From NCBI GenBank assembly GCA_009193035.1, contig SWDT01000165.1, forward strand, positions 1-15,703: 15,703 nt of DNA, read 5' to 3'. The DNA is from Halicephalobus mephisto (Eukaryota; Nematoda; Chromadorea; Rhabditida; Panagrolaimidae). Positions 1-10,548 of this stretch are shown here, one piece after another. A model generated the notes under the pieces. It ran no database searches. It was not told where the DNA came from and worked only from the letters and a program-made list of their open reading frames with translations. Both the position numbers and the translations under genes were made by a program. Each line of letters begins with the position of its first letter. Position 1 is the first letter of the stretch.

Positions 1-2032
1 AAAATATAATAAAATAGGAGGATATTAAAATTATATTAGTGAGAAGACTGAAACGCTCATACTAAATTAATGCGAGTAAACCCCACACAAACTCACTCAT
101 TAGAGGGAGGGAATACAAAAGCGCGGGTAATTGATGATCTTATTGAATGAATATTCTCATGTCTGACCTCTCTAACGCAGTGTGTCTCATCTTGGATGAC
201 ATCATCAATCCAATTGATAAACATTAACAAAATAAAGAGAGTAAAGAAATGATTTACTACAAAAATACAGATTATACTTCTTAGGCGTATGTTTGAATTG
301 CAATGCAAAATTAATTTCGAGACCCAATGGAACAAACCGATAGTTGAAAATCCATAACGTGGCGATGATTGCTATTGAACAACATATATACGAGCGGCCC
401 GAAAGATACGGAAGTTTTTTTCTCTAACGAAGTTATTCATTGTAAATTTTAGTATTTTAATAACACATTTGGCTGACTCCATCTTTTTTCATCGTTCCCT
501 TACAATTTCTTTCTATAACAAACTGAAACATTTGCTTGCATAATATAGGACGGGGTGTGATCGGATGATCAAGATTTTTTGACTATAAAAAGCGAGTGTT
601 TTCCAAGCTAGTGTCAATCAATGAGAAACGAACAAGTGTCGTAAGTACATCAATTTAAATAAATTGAGGCTAATCCTAGTGTTCGAGGAGGATTCAGTGA
701 CAGAAATTTCTAATGTCTCACTCTTTAGATTTGCTTGACACTTAGAGAACTTAGTGTATTTTTAGGTCTACGAACTGTTGGTATATACGACGGAGAAATT
801 AAATCAAAAAGATTCAATCACGAAAATTAGCTATACTGTTTATAATTAGATTTACTGAAAGACTAGTAATGAGCTAAAAATATGCGAAAATAGAATAAAC
901 GTTCTTATTAGATGGAATCATCCATATCAATAAGTATTCTATGATTCTAAAGAGAATGTTAGGTTACTTTACCCGTTTAACTTATAAATATATTTCAGCT
1001 GCCTACTCCAAATCAGAGTTCAGTCTAGTTCTGTTCTATTTACTGTCTTCCTCAAGTATTCGTGTCTGTCAGAATGAGAATCCTATTCTAGCCAAGTTCC
1101 TGATTATGAAAAGAAAGTTCATCAGTGATTGTGATGAGTGTTGATTTCGGACTCGTAGAAATAAAGGATATCTCAAAATCAATGCTCTGGAGTCATTTGA
1201 GTATTCTTACATTTGTTTAACTTTGAAAAACCATAAAAAGATGGTTTCAAAAAGATTCAGATTTTCTAGCTTTATTTTTGAACAAACCCTGTCTCTAAAT
1301 AGATCAGGAGAGATGTTAGATAAATGAGTAGACACAACTGGATATCACTATACAAATTTAAATGTAGGAGGGGAAAAATTGTTTGACTTTTGTTAGCCAA
1401 AATTCAATAGTTGACCAGATTTGTCGTTTCCTTAAAGGAATATCAGTCAACAGATGAAAGAGCCCACTCAGACAGATTTATTCTTTCATTTACAGAGATA
1501 CCGATATAAAAGAGATTTTATTCGTTTGTTGTTGAAATTAACGCACTTCTTTTTACTTCGGAATAAGTCAGTTTTCCACTTTTCTCGTGATCAGCGTGAA
1601 TGCAATCTTGTAAAACTTCTTGTTCTTTACTGTCATGGAGTAGAATCGTTTTATTACTAGAATAAAATGAACCACTCTTCAGTAATAGAATGATATTGAA
1701 AGCTGTTAATATATTATTTATCTCCGCTCTTATATATCAATACTATTTTTTGATACTAATAAGATTTATTCATGGAGAAGACAACTAACACAGAGATTGT
1801 CTAAAATACAGAATGCTAATTCTAGGAATTTTCGCTATGATGACATTCTCTAATTCTGTAGTAGTTAGGTTCTTTTTTAACAAGAATCAAAGAGAACACA
1901 CATTTCATTTTTTGACGGAGCAGATCTAAGATGACTATCCCATAAAGACCATTTTACTCATCAACTTGACTGATAGTTTCAATTGTACTATTTTCTTTTT
2001 CAAAAACAAAAGTGGATGGTTATTTAGTCCAC
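1..2032. other. AT-rich stretch without a supportable gene
   Basis: No reading frame here has convincing protein character. The longest open frames are 60-80 codons (minus strand 93-335; plus strand 941-1144 and 1454-1660), which is about what chance gives at this base composition, and none shows a recognisable motif. The minus-strand frame at 93-335 has a hydrophobic run that could be a membrane segment, but I found no clear splice or promoter context for it. GC-richer patches occur near 115-130 and 390-410. No tRNA, telomere repeat or transposon terminus is recognisable. A weak promoter-like arrangement is listed separately. Confidence 0.5.
584..646 (+). promoter_or_regulatory. Possible TATA promoter with a very short first exon and splice donor
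   Basis: A TATAAAAAG box at 584-592 is followed 37 nt later by an ATG at 621 in the context TCAATCAATG, then 20 nt of open sequence (MRNEQV plus two bases) ending at a near-consensus donor GTAAGTA at 641. Spacing from TATA box to donor suits a short first exon. A 7-bp palindrome (CAATTTA, AA spacer, TAAATTG) sits just inside the would-be intron at 651-666. I could not find a second exon that continues the frame convincingly: acceptors near 728 and 765 lead to stops within a few codons. This is an inference from three short motifs and may be chance. Confidence 0.22.
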
Positions 2033-2038
2033 TTTATT
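2033..2038 (-). promoter_or_regulatory. Candidate poly(A) signal for the minus-strand gene
   Basis: AATAAA on the minus strand, about 137 nt past the stop codon of the 2175-4083 gene. The position suits a nematode 3' UTR, but the hexamer is frequent by chance in sequence this AT-rich, so only its location supports it. Confidence 0.35.
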
Positions 2039-2174
2039 CTTAACAGTAAACTAATAAAAACAAAATAAGTCTTCAGAACTATACAAGTTTGAAATACAAT
2101 TAAATCACCAACCAAAGCTCTCGAGAAACGTATAAATATAGAGTAATGGTGAAATTACTGAATTAAACGTTCAT

Positions 2175-4083
2175 TTAATTATCTTCATCCAAGTATTGAC
2201 GTATAAGATGCTCAGTGTCTCCACCGAGATTCAAGCCTTGAAGTGATCTTAAAATGTCTTTCATTTCTCCTTTGTTCTTGTTCTTAGACTGAAGCTCAAT
2301 AATGGCAAGGAGGATTTCTGGGTTCGTGTTTCTTCCTTCCCTAATTTTTATTTTCTGGAGTTGCTCACATATTCTAGACAATAAATTATTTTTATCATAT
2401 AATTGACTTTGATTTGCTCCCATCTCGGGGACTGGTGGATGAACAATTTCCGGTTGATTTTGTATTTCTCCTTGCTGTCCTAGTTGGTGTTTTGGATGGT
2501 GACAAGAAAGAAGATTATCTCTGTATCTCTTTGATCCACAGGAACAAAACAGAAACTGCCATCCAACGAGATTGAGTTTAATACTGACAAAGTCACCACA
2601 TCTAATACAGATCCATTTCCTCGTATTTGGAGTGCATTCTTTGGGACATTGTAATTCTAATATAGTCAAAGTGTCAGAAATATGATCTCTATCAGCTTCG
2701 CTCATGTCGACAAACCCAAAGATAATATTTTTATTCTCTTCATCCCCGACATATGGCTCAACTGCTTCATTTAGGTTGATTACTTGCGAATTCTTAAATC
2801 TAATTGTGTTATGTAGTGTTCTCACAACGTCTTCATAATTAGGAGGGGTTGCAATAAAAAGTCCCGTACAGTTGATCCACTTTCCATTCACCTTCATCGG
2901 AAACCATTTGTTCAATTTTTTTAACCAAGGTTTAATTTCCTCACATCTTCCCGGAAGATGATCTCCTTCATGCATGTCACTCATAGTGTCTATTGAATAT
3001 TTGATGTAATCAGTGTAACAGAAGAAGAGTTTCCTTAACACCGGATACATTTTCAAGAAATCGTTTCTGTTCATTGACTTGTAATCACTCTTTGCTTTGC
3101 TGAGATTTGCACCAATATCGACAAATGTTTTGTTAGAATCCATATCTTGAAGGATATATTGATACCCAGTCTTCTCCATTTTCATTTCAATTTTTCGGTA
3201 AACACAGTAGAGGTATGCGAGAAAGGCCCCAAATTCCCTTTCATTACTGATGGCAGTTTCACGGATGTCCTGACTCAGTTTTTGATATGCAAACCGGATA
3301 GGAATATAATATTGAGAGTGGTTCCCTTCCTTTATTTTATTCATGAAATTTAAAAATTCTTCAACAGTCATTTCCTTGATTTCATCATAATTGACCAGAA
3401 CTCTGCATCTGGTCTTTTTTTGGATCTTATTGAAACCTTCTATTGAAAATAAATCCTCCATCTGAAAGTACTTTCTGTTGAAGTAGACAAAAGTAATTCA
3501 AATAGTTGCATAATTTACTATCAAGAACTTATTCTCAGACCTATTCACTTTATAATATCTTTTCAAAGATCTGTCAGAAATTTAATCGAATTAGAGTAAA
3601 CTCTTTGTAAATGTATGAGATATATGTTAATAAATCTTACCTTATAATCTTCTTCTGGAAATCTCCTTTTTGGAAACTGCACCAGCAAATCCACGCCATA
3701 ATCAATCCAACTGACAAAATGACTGCAGTTCAGTGGATACTTTAGAAGGTTCTCGGAGGTTTTGCTTTGTTTTTCAAACCAACAATTAACTTCCCAATAT
3801 TCATTATCGTCAAAGATAATTCTCAAATCAAGAAGTTTTCTGTAGCTCGGTTCTAGAGAAAGACTTATCAACGGCTAAAATATCCACAATGAATTTATTC
3901 AATGAACAAGGAACTTGCCCAGCATTGAATATCAGTCGATGACAAATTAAAAGCTCCATACAACCAGTTATTCCTAACTTCCGACGTAACATTAGGAGAT
4001 TCTCCCTCAACCGGTACCAATCGACCCAAAAACCGATTATATCCCCCTCCTAACTTGCATTGACGACCATAACAATTTGGCAT
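2175..4083 (-). CDS. Three-exon gene for an unrecognised protein with a Cys/His-rich C-terminal segment
   Basis: This is the only large coding region seen. I do not recognise the family and assign no function. Exons on the minus strand: 4083-3915, 3852-3641 and 3461-2175, total 555 residues. The last intron is well supported: donor AAG/GTAAGATT at 3640, acceptor ACTTTCAG at 3462, phase 0, 179 nt. The large exon's first ATG directly follows that acceptor, so it is probably an internal methionine and not the start. I chose the start MPNCYGRQC at 4083 because its frame joins the middle exon; the 16 upstream in-frame codons are AT-rich. The first intron is less sure. An alternative (exon 1 ending 3979, exon 2 starting 3874) also keeps frame and gives 541 residues. 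In large-exon numbering, residues 272-325 hold C272, C276, C285-x2-C288, C306-x-C308, C320, H321, H322 and H325, a likely metal-binding segment. Residues 326-352 are Gln/Pro-rich and 355-425 look helical. No signal peptide or membrane segment is evident. Confidence 0.75.
3462..3640 (-). other. Intron of the three-exon gene
   Basis: A 179-nt AT-rich segment bounded by GTAAGATT at the 5' end and a pyrimidine-rich ACTTTCAG at the 3' end, both close to the nematode consensus. Removing it joins ...FPEEDYK to MEDLFSIEG in phase 0. The middle exon stays open into the intron for about 26 codons before a stop, so retention would truncate the protein. Confidence 0.75.
3853..3914 (-). other. Probable first intron of the same gene (boundaries uncertain)
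   Basis: A 62-nt segment from GTTCCTTG to TTTCTCTAG joins ...STDIQCWA to KPSYRKLLD with matching phase 1. The length is typical of nematode introns, but the donor GTTCCT is weak. A competing intron, 3978-3875, uses the better donor GTTAGG and acceptor ATATTTTAG, is 104 nt, joins ...NVTSE to PLISLSLE in phase 0, and drops 14 residues net. Some intron is needed because exon 1's frame stops at 3895. Sequence alone does not decide between the two. Confidence 0.45.
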
Positions 4084-6240
4084 TTTAACACCAATAATAA
4101 CACTATATTTTATAATCACACAATAAATCAATAAAAATAAATATCAACTGAATTCACCTAACTTTACAGATCTAGTTAATACCTTATCGCAGAGAGGCAA
4201 CTCAAAGTGAACTTTAGCCATCATTCAATGCTCATGATTTAAGACACTCCCTTCCATGACAGAAAATTCTCTCCAAAAGTCGATTTTCAACCAATGCAGA
4301 AAAATAAAAACAAACTGACTTGAAACTCATTTTCCCGTTCTGTAGTAACAGACAATAGAAGATAACCTTAATAAGAATCCTAATGATTAACAAAGATGAA
4401 AATAAGAACAGTAGAAACAGAAGGAATCACAAGATAATGATAAACTTGGATTTGCATACTAGGAATCTAATCTACTGCTTTATATCTTCTATTTTATGTA
4501 GTTATTTAAAATTATCTTGAAGAAATTGATCAATAACCGATTTGTTTATCTCTACAAACAAGAATACGTGAAATGTCGCACCAATTCAAATATGTGGTTT
4601 ATCTGTCATGAATATTCACAACATAACAGAAAGAAAACTCAAATATGAGATTTTGATATCTTTTGCAATATGATACAGATATTTATAATTGTTGGATCTT
4701 GAAATATCTGTATTCAGTCTTTGAAATTCATTTGAAAGGTCTGGCATCTCCATGAATTTCACAAAGAAGTTTGAAATCTATTAGAATCTACCGAATGGTG
4801 TAAATTATCATGTAAAAATTAATTGTTCGATTTATTTATGAAGTTCTGAAACAGCTGAATTTTTCATCCTCCACAATCTGTTATTATCTACAAAAAAGCA
4901 ACTTTTTATTAATAGAATATTGTGATCTGGATTGTAGTTCTGTGAAAAGGTTTCAGTAATTTCCTGAATAACAAGTAACATCTAAAACTGAACACAGTAT
5001 TTTATGTCTTACATGACTTTGATCCAAATTATCACATCCATTTCAACAAAATGTACAATAAAAATTCATTTGTGAAATGTTATTACAAAACATCCACCAT
5101 GGGAAATCAAACTTTTTATATAAACTGTTAGTTTTCAGAGAATTCTGGGGATTGCCGTTGAACCAATTTCATTTGTCTGTTTGTTAAAGCAACACGTAGA
5201 AATCTGTAAACCTTCTGTAACTTTCTAAACTAAATAAAGATTCTGCTTTTTTGAATTTTAAGTCTTTAAATTTCTTCACATTTCAATATAATCTTTCAGT
5301 ACTCTCTGAAAGTGAATTCCCCAATTTTCTCTGAATCGATACTGATAAAGGATGAAATGCAAGCTTTTATTAGTAATTATATTTTAGAGAATAAAATCTA
5401 TTGCATGTTTAAAAAAAGAACAATTAAAATAATTCCATTTTCAGAATATTTTTTAAATTCTCGAGATTAGTAAAAAGTGATTTTGTTCTTGCTTCTCGAA
5501 TTCAGAAGAATTAAAGTAACACAAAATCAATTCCTTCTAATAGAAGTTATTTAATTACATCTGCATTTCATGATTAAATTTATCTTTGACAATAGACTTC
5601 AAGTCATCTGAAGAAAGATATTGAAACAAATACTATAATAGAAAGAGAGGACCTGAAGAGACAGCTTAAATGTCAGGGACTCTGGAATACTGTAGGGCAT
5701 GAATCACTTTGAATTGTTCTGTTGTGCACATATATATTGTTGGTCTATACTTTTGGTTGAGCAAAGATTCGTAGTATTTTTCTTGTTCCTAATCTTCACA
5801 GTTTTCTAATAACATAGTCCTTCAACAGGTTTTCAAAGTTTTATTAGAACTGAAATTTGCCTACAATTTTATTTTCAACTTTCACAAATTATGAAACTTT
5901 CTGATTTCATATAGTTTTTGAATTATGTAGTTTTTAATATAGATATTCATACATCAAATTCATTTCTTCTATGGGCGTATATTTAATTCAAACCACCAAT
6001 TTTAGCAGTTCTGAACACTCACTATTGAATTCAATCACTGAAGTGTTATCAGATAGGTTGAATAACTAAATGAAATTTCACATCGGGTTGAAAATTAGAA
6101 AGTGAGAATTCAGTTACTCAGTTTTTTGACAACAGGATATTCAAAAATTGTGAAATTGTCATTCTTTCATTTTCCCTCAGAGGTAATTATCATCCCTTTC
6201 TGATCTGTTCTCTAATAATTCCAATTTACTGAATTTGTTC
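4084..6240. other. AT-rich intergenic stretch, no feature seen
   Basis: About 2.2 kb between the start of the minus-strand gene and the 5S terminator. Stops are dense in all frames and I see no tRNA, splice-bounded exon or transposon terminus. The minus-strand sequence just upstream of the ATG (4084-4140) is extremely AT-rich, includes a TATAAAATATAG run, and could hold the promoter. The upstream sequence does not end in a TTTCAG-like trans-splice acceptor. Confidence 0.5.
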
Positions 6241-6246
6241 AAAAAA
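6241..6246 (-). terminator. RNA polymerase III terminator of the 5S-like gene
   Basis: A run of six T on the minus strand, starting two bases past the predicted 3' end of the 5S-like RNA. A run of four or more T is the usual pol III stop, and this is the expected place for one. Confidence 0.75.
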
Positions 6247-6248
6247 GA

Positions 6249-6367
6249 AGCTAGGAGCACTGGAGATTCCCAGGACGTCTCCGATCCAAGTACTAATCGA
6301 GCCCTAGGGTGTTTCACTGGCCAGATCGGACGGGATGGCGTGCTTTCACTCTGGTTTGACCCCTAGC
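6249..6367 (-). rRNA. 5S ribosomal RNA-like gene, nematode type, divergent in its helices
   Basis: 5S rRNA is a structural RNA of the large ribosomal subunit. The gene is 119 nt, the length of the C. elegans 5S RNA, and aligns to it without gaps as I remember that sequence. RNA nt 25-48 (plus coordinates 6343-6320) and 72-92 (6296-6276, containing TTAGTACTTGGATCGGAGAC) are identical. They cover the loop III region and much of the internal control region bound by TFIIIA. The rest differs widely, yet pairing is largely kept. Helix I pairs nt 1-8 with 118-111 (GCTAGGGG with CTCCTAGC, one G-U). Helix V pairs 67-71 with 108-104, with one C-C mismatch. Helix II (14-21 with 57-65) has two mismatches. 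A T6 terminator follows. Only one copy is present and it lies outside any 5S tandem array. It could be a functional variant, the species' normal 5S or an old dispersed copy; paired changes argue against simple decay. Homology is near certain; function is not. Confidence 0.88.
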
Positions 6368-8260
6368 AATGGAAGCAATGCTTGGAATGATCACTTTTTT
6401 TGGAAGCGAGGAGAAAGTGAATTGGAATAGATCGCCAAAAACTCATATTTTCTAGTCATCTCTGAGGGAAATTTCTACTTCCTAATGAATTTCCGCCTTC
6501 ATATTATTTGAACAAGATTAGACTGTGTTAAAAAACATTCGAAAAATCTTCAAAATTGATATCGTTTCTAGAAGTTTCGAGCAGTTGAAAAGATGATATT
6601 CTATAATTATAGATTTCAACTGAAAGAAAATTAAATTCGTCTCGGGATATATTATTCAGAATTTGGGGTAAGTAGTTCTACTTTTATGGCGTATAATTTA
6701 CAACAGAAGTACTGAATATAGTTTATAAATATAATTAAAAAAAGATGACTCTTTTAATTTCTCGATAACAACAGTTTGTACTAAAAGTGTAACAAATCTG
6801 AATCCCGAACTTGGATTTATTTTTAACTACGACATTTCTTTATTTCATAGCTTGAAAACACCTCATTGTAGTCAAAAGTTGTGTTAAATTAAAAATACTA
6901 ATATTTACAGATATGAACTCTAGAATTTCCGTTTCGAATATGTTTACACCAATCATCGCAGATATTTAATTAACGTTCATCAACATAACTATAATTATTG
7001 TATTCTCTACTCTTATTTAATTTTGAGATGTGTACTTCATCCAAGAACCTCGAAAAGCCAAGTAATTTCTATTCAACTTTTGAAACCTTCTAATGTCTGT
7101 GGTTACTCCAGAGCTTTAGAGTTCAGCTTCACTGGAGTTGTACTTCATTTTAAAAGTGAGTCAGGAAATTATGATATCTCTGGAACTTTTCTCAAATTCA
7201 TCCTCATATTGACCATTTACTGTTTAGTGATTTCAGTTATAATTTAGTTTATCGCTATTCTTAAATACTCCTTGACTTGATTGAAAAATTATTTGCATGA
7301 AAAAGTTCATCGATGATATATTTTTACTTCTTCTGAGATTTACTTTGTTTCTTAAAGTTGTGATTGAGAAAATCTATTAATGAATGAAAATACGTTATTT
7401 TTGACACTTTCAAATTCTTCTCAATAATAAAAAACTGAATTCTCAACTGTCTATTATATTTCTGAACACACCTGTTATTAGAGAGAATCTGTATTGTAAT
7501 TTAGATTCTTTTGCAGTCTGAATTTTAAGAGTCAAAATTTTAGAATTATTATACTCTCTAATTTTCGTGAATAGCTTTTATGGGATCAAGAATGAAACAA
7601 ATCAAGTTCACAGAAATTTATATTTATATATTTTCGTAATATCCTAAATAGACCGAAAAGTATTGGAAATACAGTAAATAAAGAGTCTGAGATAAAATGG
7701 AAATTCTCAGTATTTCAAAACTTGTTGTTTGATTGAGAATGAGCCCACAATGACAAACTCTAACTGCATCTATTTGATTTTTATTATTGCATAATTTCTG
7801 ATTAGACCCTCATGACGTTTAAAATTAAAGGAATAGGATGCTTAGAGAGATCAACTCTCTGATTTTTTATAATCACTCAGAATGGAGACAGTGATCAAAA
7901 TAATTTCAGTGTTGCATTCCCGATTATATTATGAGATATTCATGTGAATAACAAATAATACCTGAATGGTTGAAGACTGAAAATCAAGTCGAGTACTTCC
8001 TTCCAACTTTGTTCTCAACAGATACGAATAGTGTCTAGAAAATACGAGATTATAGAATTTGAAGACCCTATTTCTCCCAAATAATTTTTCATATTATCCG
8101 AACCACAATGATGTTAGGGAGTTATAATTAATAGTCCAAAAGCTGATATCCTTCAATTTCTTAATTTGTTCTGCATAAAACTCCAATAATGTTGGAAAAT
8201 AAGTTGTCTAAAATTTGCTGCTCTTTCCTTTTTAAAATTAGTGATAATATGACGAATAGT
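6368..8260. other. AT-rich non-coding stretch
   Basis: Nothing supportable was found. One 74-codon plus-strand frame at 7023-7247 ends in a hydrophobic run, but it has no splice signals or recognisable motif and lies in sequence of the same composition as its surroundings. A 6-bp hairpin followed by a T-run near 7844-7868 is within chance expectation. Faint relatives of the 80-bp repeat may begin before 8260 (for example around 8020-8060) but are too decayed to place. Confidence 0.45.
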
Positions 8261-8261
8261 A

Positions 8262-9850
8262 TTTCAGAAATCCAGAGATGAAAATGTTTTAGACACTATT
8301 CCCTACACTTTAAAATTATTTTTCAGTATCATATATATCCTGGAAATTCCGATAATATGAGCATCCTAGACACTGCCTTTGTCATTCATTTATTTCTTTC
8401 AGTTTTCGAGAATATTGATGACATTTCAAAATTCCAAGCGTCTCGATCCTTTGAGCTTTATCTACCTTTCTTATTTCTATATTGATATATTAATGAAGGT
8501 TGAAAACATCTAAAAACTTCAATAACCTCAGCATTCTAGACTTGACTTTTTTTCCTCTTCCTTCTGTTGTTCAATGAAGGTGGATAGTATCCAGAGAATT
8601 TCAATTCTCGCATATTCTGAACACTATTCTTTCGAATCCCTTCTTTGAAAAACATCTATAATATTTGGAAAATTCAATAACACATGATTTCCATATAATG
8701 TACTCGTTTTATATTTTAACCTCTCTTTACAGGAAACAATATCCGGTTAACTCTTCGGGAAAGTTTCATAGAAGAAATACAATATGAGATAAAAGAACAC
8801 CTTCTCCGGTCTTGATTCTCATTCTTCTATTTGTTTCCTATTAACAAAAATTATGACTAATGTATTTCGAAATAAAAAAGTTTAGCCTCCCTAATACTTC
8901 TAATTCCTTATATAGTGATTAGAATAGTGTTTATAAAATCAATTGAAACCAATATAATGACAGCAATTCGTTTTATTTTGTTGAAACTCTTTGAAAAATA
9001 ACAAATTGTGTCCAAAGTATTCAGCAATATTGTTTCGGAAATTACTCCTTCCCTCTCATATTCTTTTCTAAAGACACTGATAGTATTCTATTAGTCTTCA
9101 TTAGACAATCTCGAGAATGCAATTTCTACTCTCTACATTTCTTCAAAGGACATGGACAGTATCTGAAGTATTTTCAATCAACTCCATATTATCCCTGTAT
9201 TCTGGTTTATGAAGTTGTTCTTCAGAAGTCAGAAATAATGTCTGAGTTATCCAAAAATTGACAGTTGGTAATCTTTGTTAGCTTCTGTTTCCTCTCCAAA
9301 GGGGAATTTAGAAACCTCACACTTTCTGACACCCTAAAAAAATAGGTGTAAGGAATGTCAAAAAGTCCAGAAATCAGAATTTCTTAGGTACTACTGTTTT
9401 TCGCATTTCTTCTGTGCTGTACAAAAATTCATGGAGAGTATCCGAGAAATTCCAAAATGTGAATTTTATGATCACTATCTTTCTTACTATTTTCCAAACA
9501 ATATATAGAGTCTAAACAATTGAATGAATTGCATTTGCTGAAAATAATTATTTCTTCATTTTCATCTGCTGTTGAACTGAGAACTGATATTCAATTAATC
9601 CAAAGGGTTGAAGTTTCTGGATAGTATTAACTTGAACTCTTCCTTCGTCGTTCAGAAATCAAATATAGTGTCAAATGAACTAAAAACATGGAGTTCACAG
9701 GTACTCCTTCTTTATTTCTCTTCAGAAGATATGAATGGTGTTGAAATACAGAACATATGGAATGAAGAGAAACTCAAATTCCTATCATCCTGTTCAAAAT
9801 ATCTCATAATATTCAAGAAGGATCCAAAAGAGAACAATAAATGATTTTGG
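8262..9850. repeat. Strongly degenerate tandem repeat, period about 70-85 bp
   Basis: A pattern recurs: a GATAGTATC or TATAGTGTC-like core, a run such as CAGAGAATTTCAA, then CATTCTGGACACTATCTT-like sequence, then pyrimidine-rich sequence often ending TTCTTCTG or TTTCAG, then AATGAAGG. Cores lie near 8335, 8415, 8500, 8583, 8655, 9155, 9238, 9434, 9503, 9664 and 9735, mostly 70-85 bp apart. Individual units are perhaps 50-60 percent alike by eye. I see no function. The 78-codon open frame at 9608-9844 lies inside the array and crosses unit boundaries, so I treat it as chance. The same array, duplicated, continues in copy B (11388 to about 12120). Confidence 0.55.
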
Positions 9851-10548
9851 AAGAACTAGACTTCCAACCATCCTAGAACTTCTAATTGATCATCCATTAA
9901 GCTTAAAATATATAAGTCGAAAATCGTAGATTATAGAATTTCTTCAGTCTTTCGAAAAATCATTTCAGAACAAAAATAGAACTTGATTTAAAAACAATAT
10001 TTGGATTAAACAGAATTCCTATATTCTCCAGATTACTCTGTAGACACAAAATAGTGTTTAGACAACTTGAAAATGAGTCTTAAAGGATTCATTGTTTATG
10101 AACTCGATTACTTCTTGGCTGATATTTCGGTGTCAAAGAAATTAATAGCGCGACATTAGAGAACATCATGAGTTCCAGTTATTTTCATTCTTCTTGAAGA
10201 CAAATGGATACTATATAGAGTATAGAATATTATATATTGAACAGTTATTTTTTCAATTTTTTAATTCCTATTAAGTATATAACAGTATAATTTCTGATGT
10301 ATAACCTCATTCAATCTAAAATCAAATAAATCTCTATTGTTCTCATCTACACCCTAAAAATTAAATAACAGAATACACCCACAAATTCAGAAATCAACCT
10401 TATTACAATATTTTTATAAGCGTTTGAGAACAACATAACCAACGACTAAAAACTGTTTCTTGACACCTCAGAGAACATTTGCCCGACCGGAAGAGACCAA
10501 AATTAAAGAACAATCAACGGGAAATAAATACTCTCGCTCTCTTCGTAG

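Noticed and set aside
280..290. A TTAGGC motif, the nematode telomere repeat.
   Set aside because: A single hexamer with no tandem copies; the window end also shows no telomere repeats.
93..335. 80-codon minus-strand open frame with a hydrophobic stretch.
   Set aside because: Length is near chance expectation, there is no motif, and no clear splice or promoter signals flank it.
3147..3353. 68-codon plus-strand frame.
   Set aside because: Shadow of the large minus-strand exon.
7023..7247. 74-codon plus-strand open frame ending in a possible membrane segment.
   Set aside because: Isolated in non-coding AT-rich sequence, with no splice sites, no recognisable domain, and a hydrophobic end that AT-rich codons give by chance.
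7840..7870. Small AGAGAG...CTCTCT hairpin followed by a T-run, like a terminator.
   Set aside because: A bacterial-type terminator makes no sense in this eukaryotic context, and such a short stem is expected by chance.
9608..9844. 78-codon plus-strand open frame.
   Set aside because: It runs through several units of the 80-bp degenerate repeat and is not kept in copy B.
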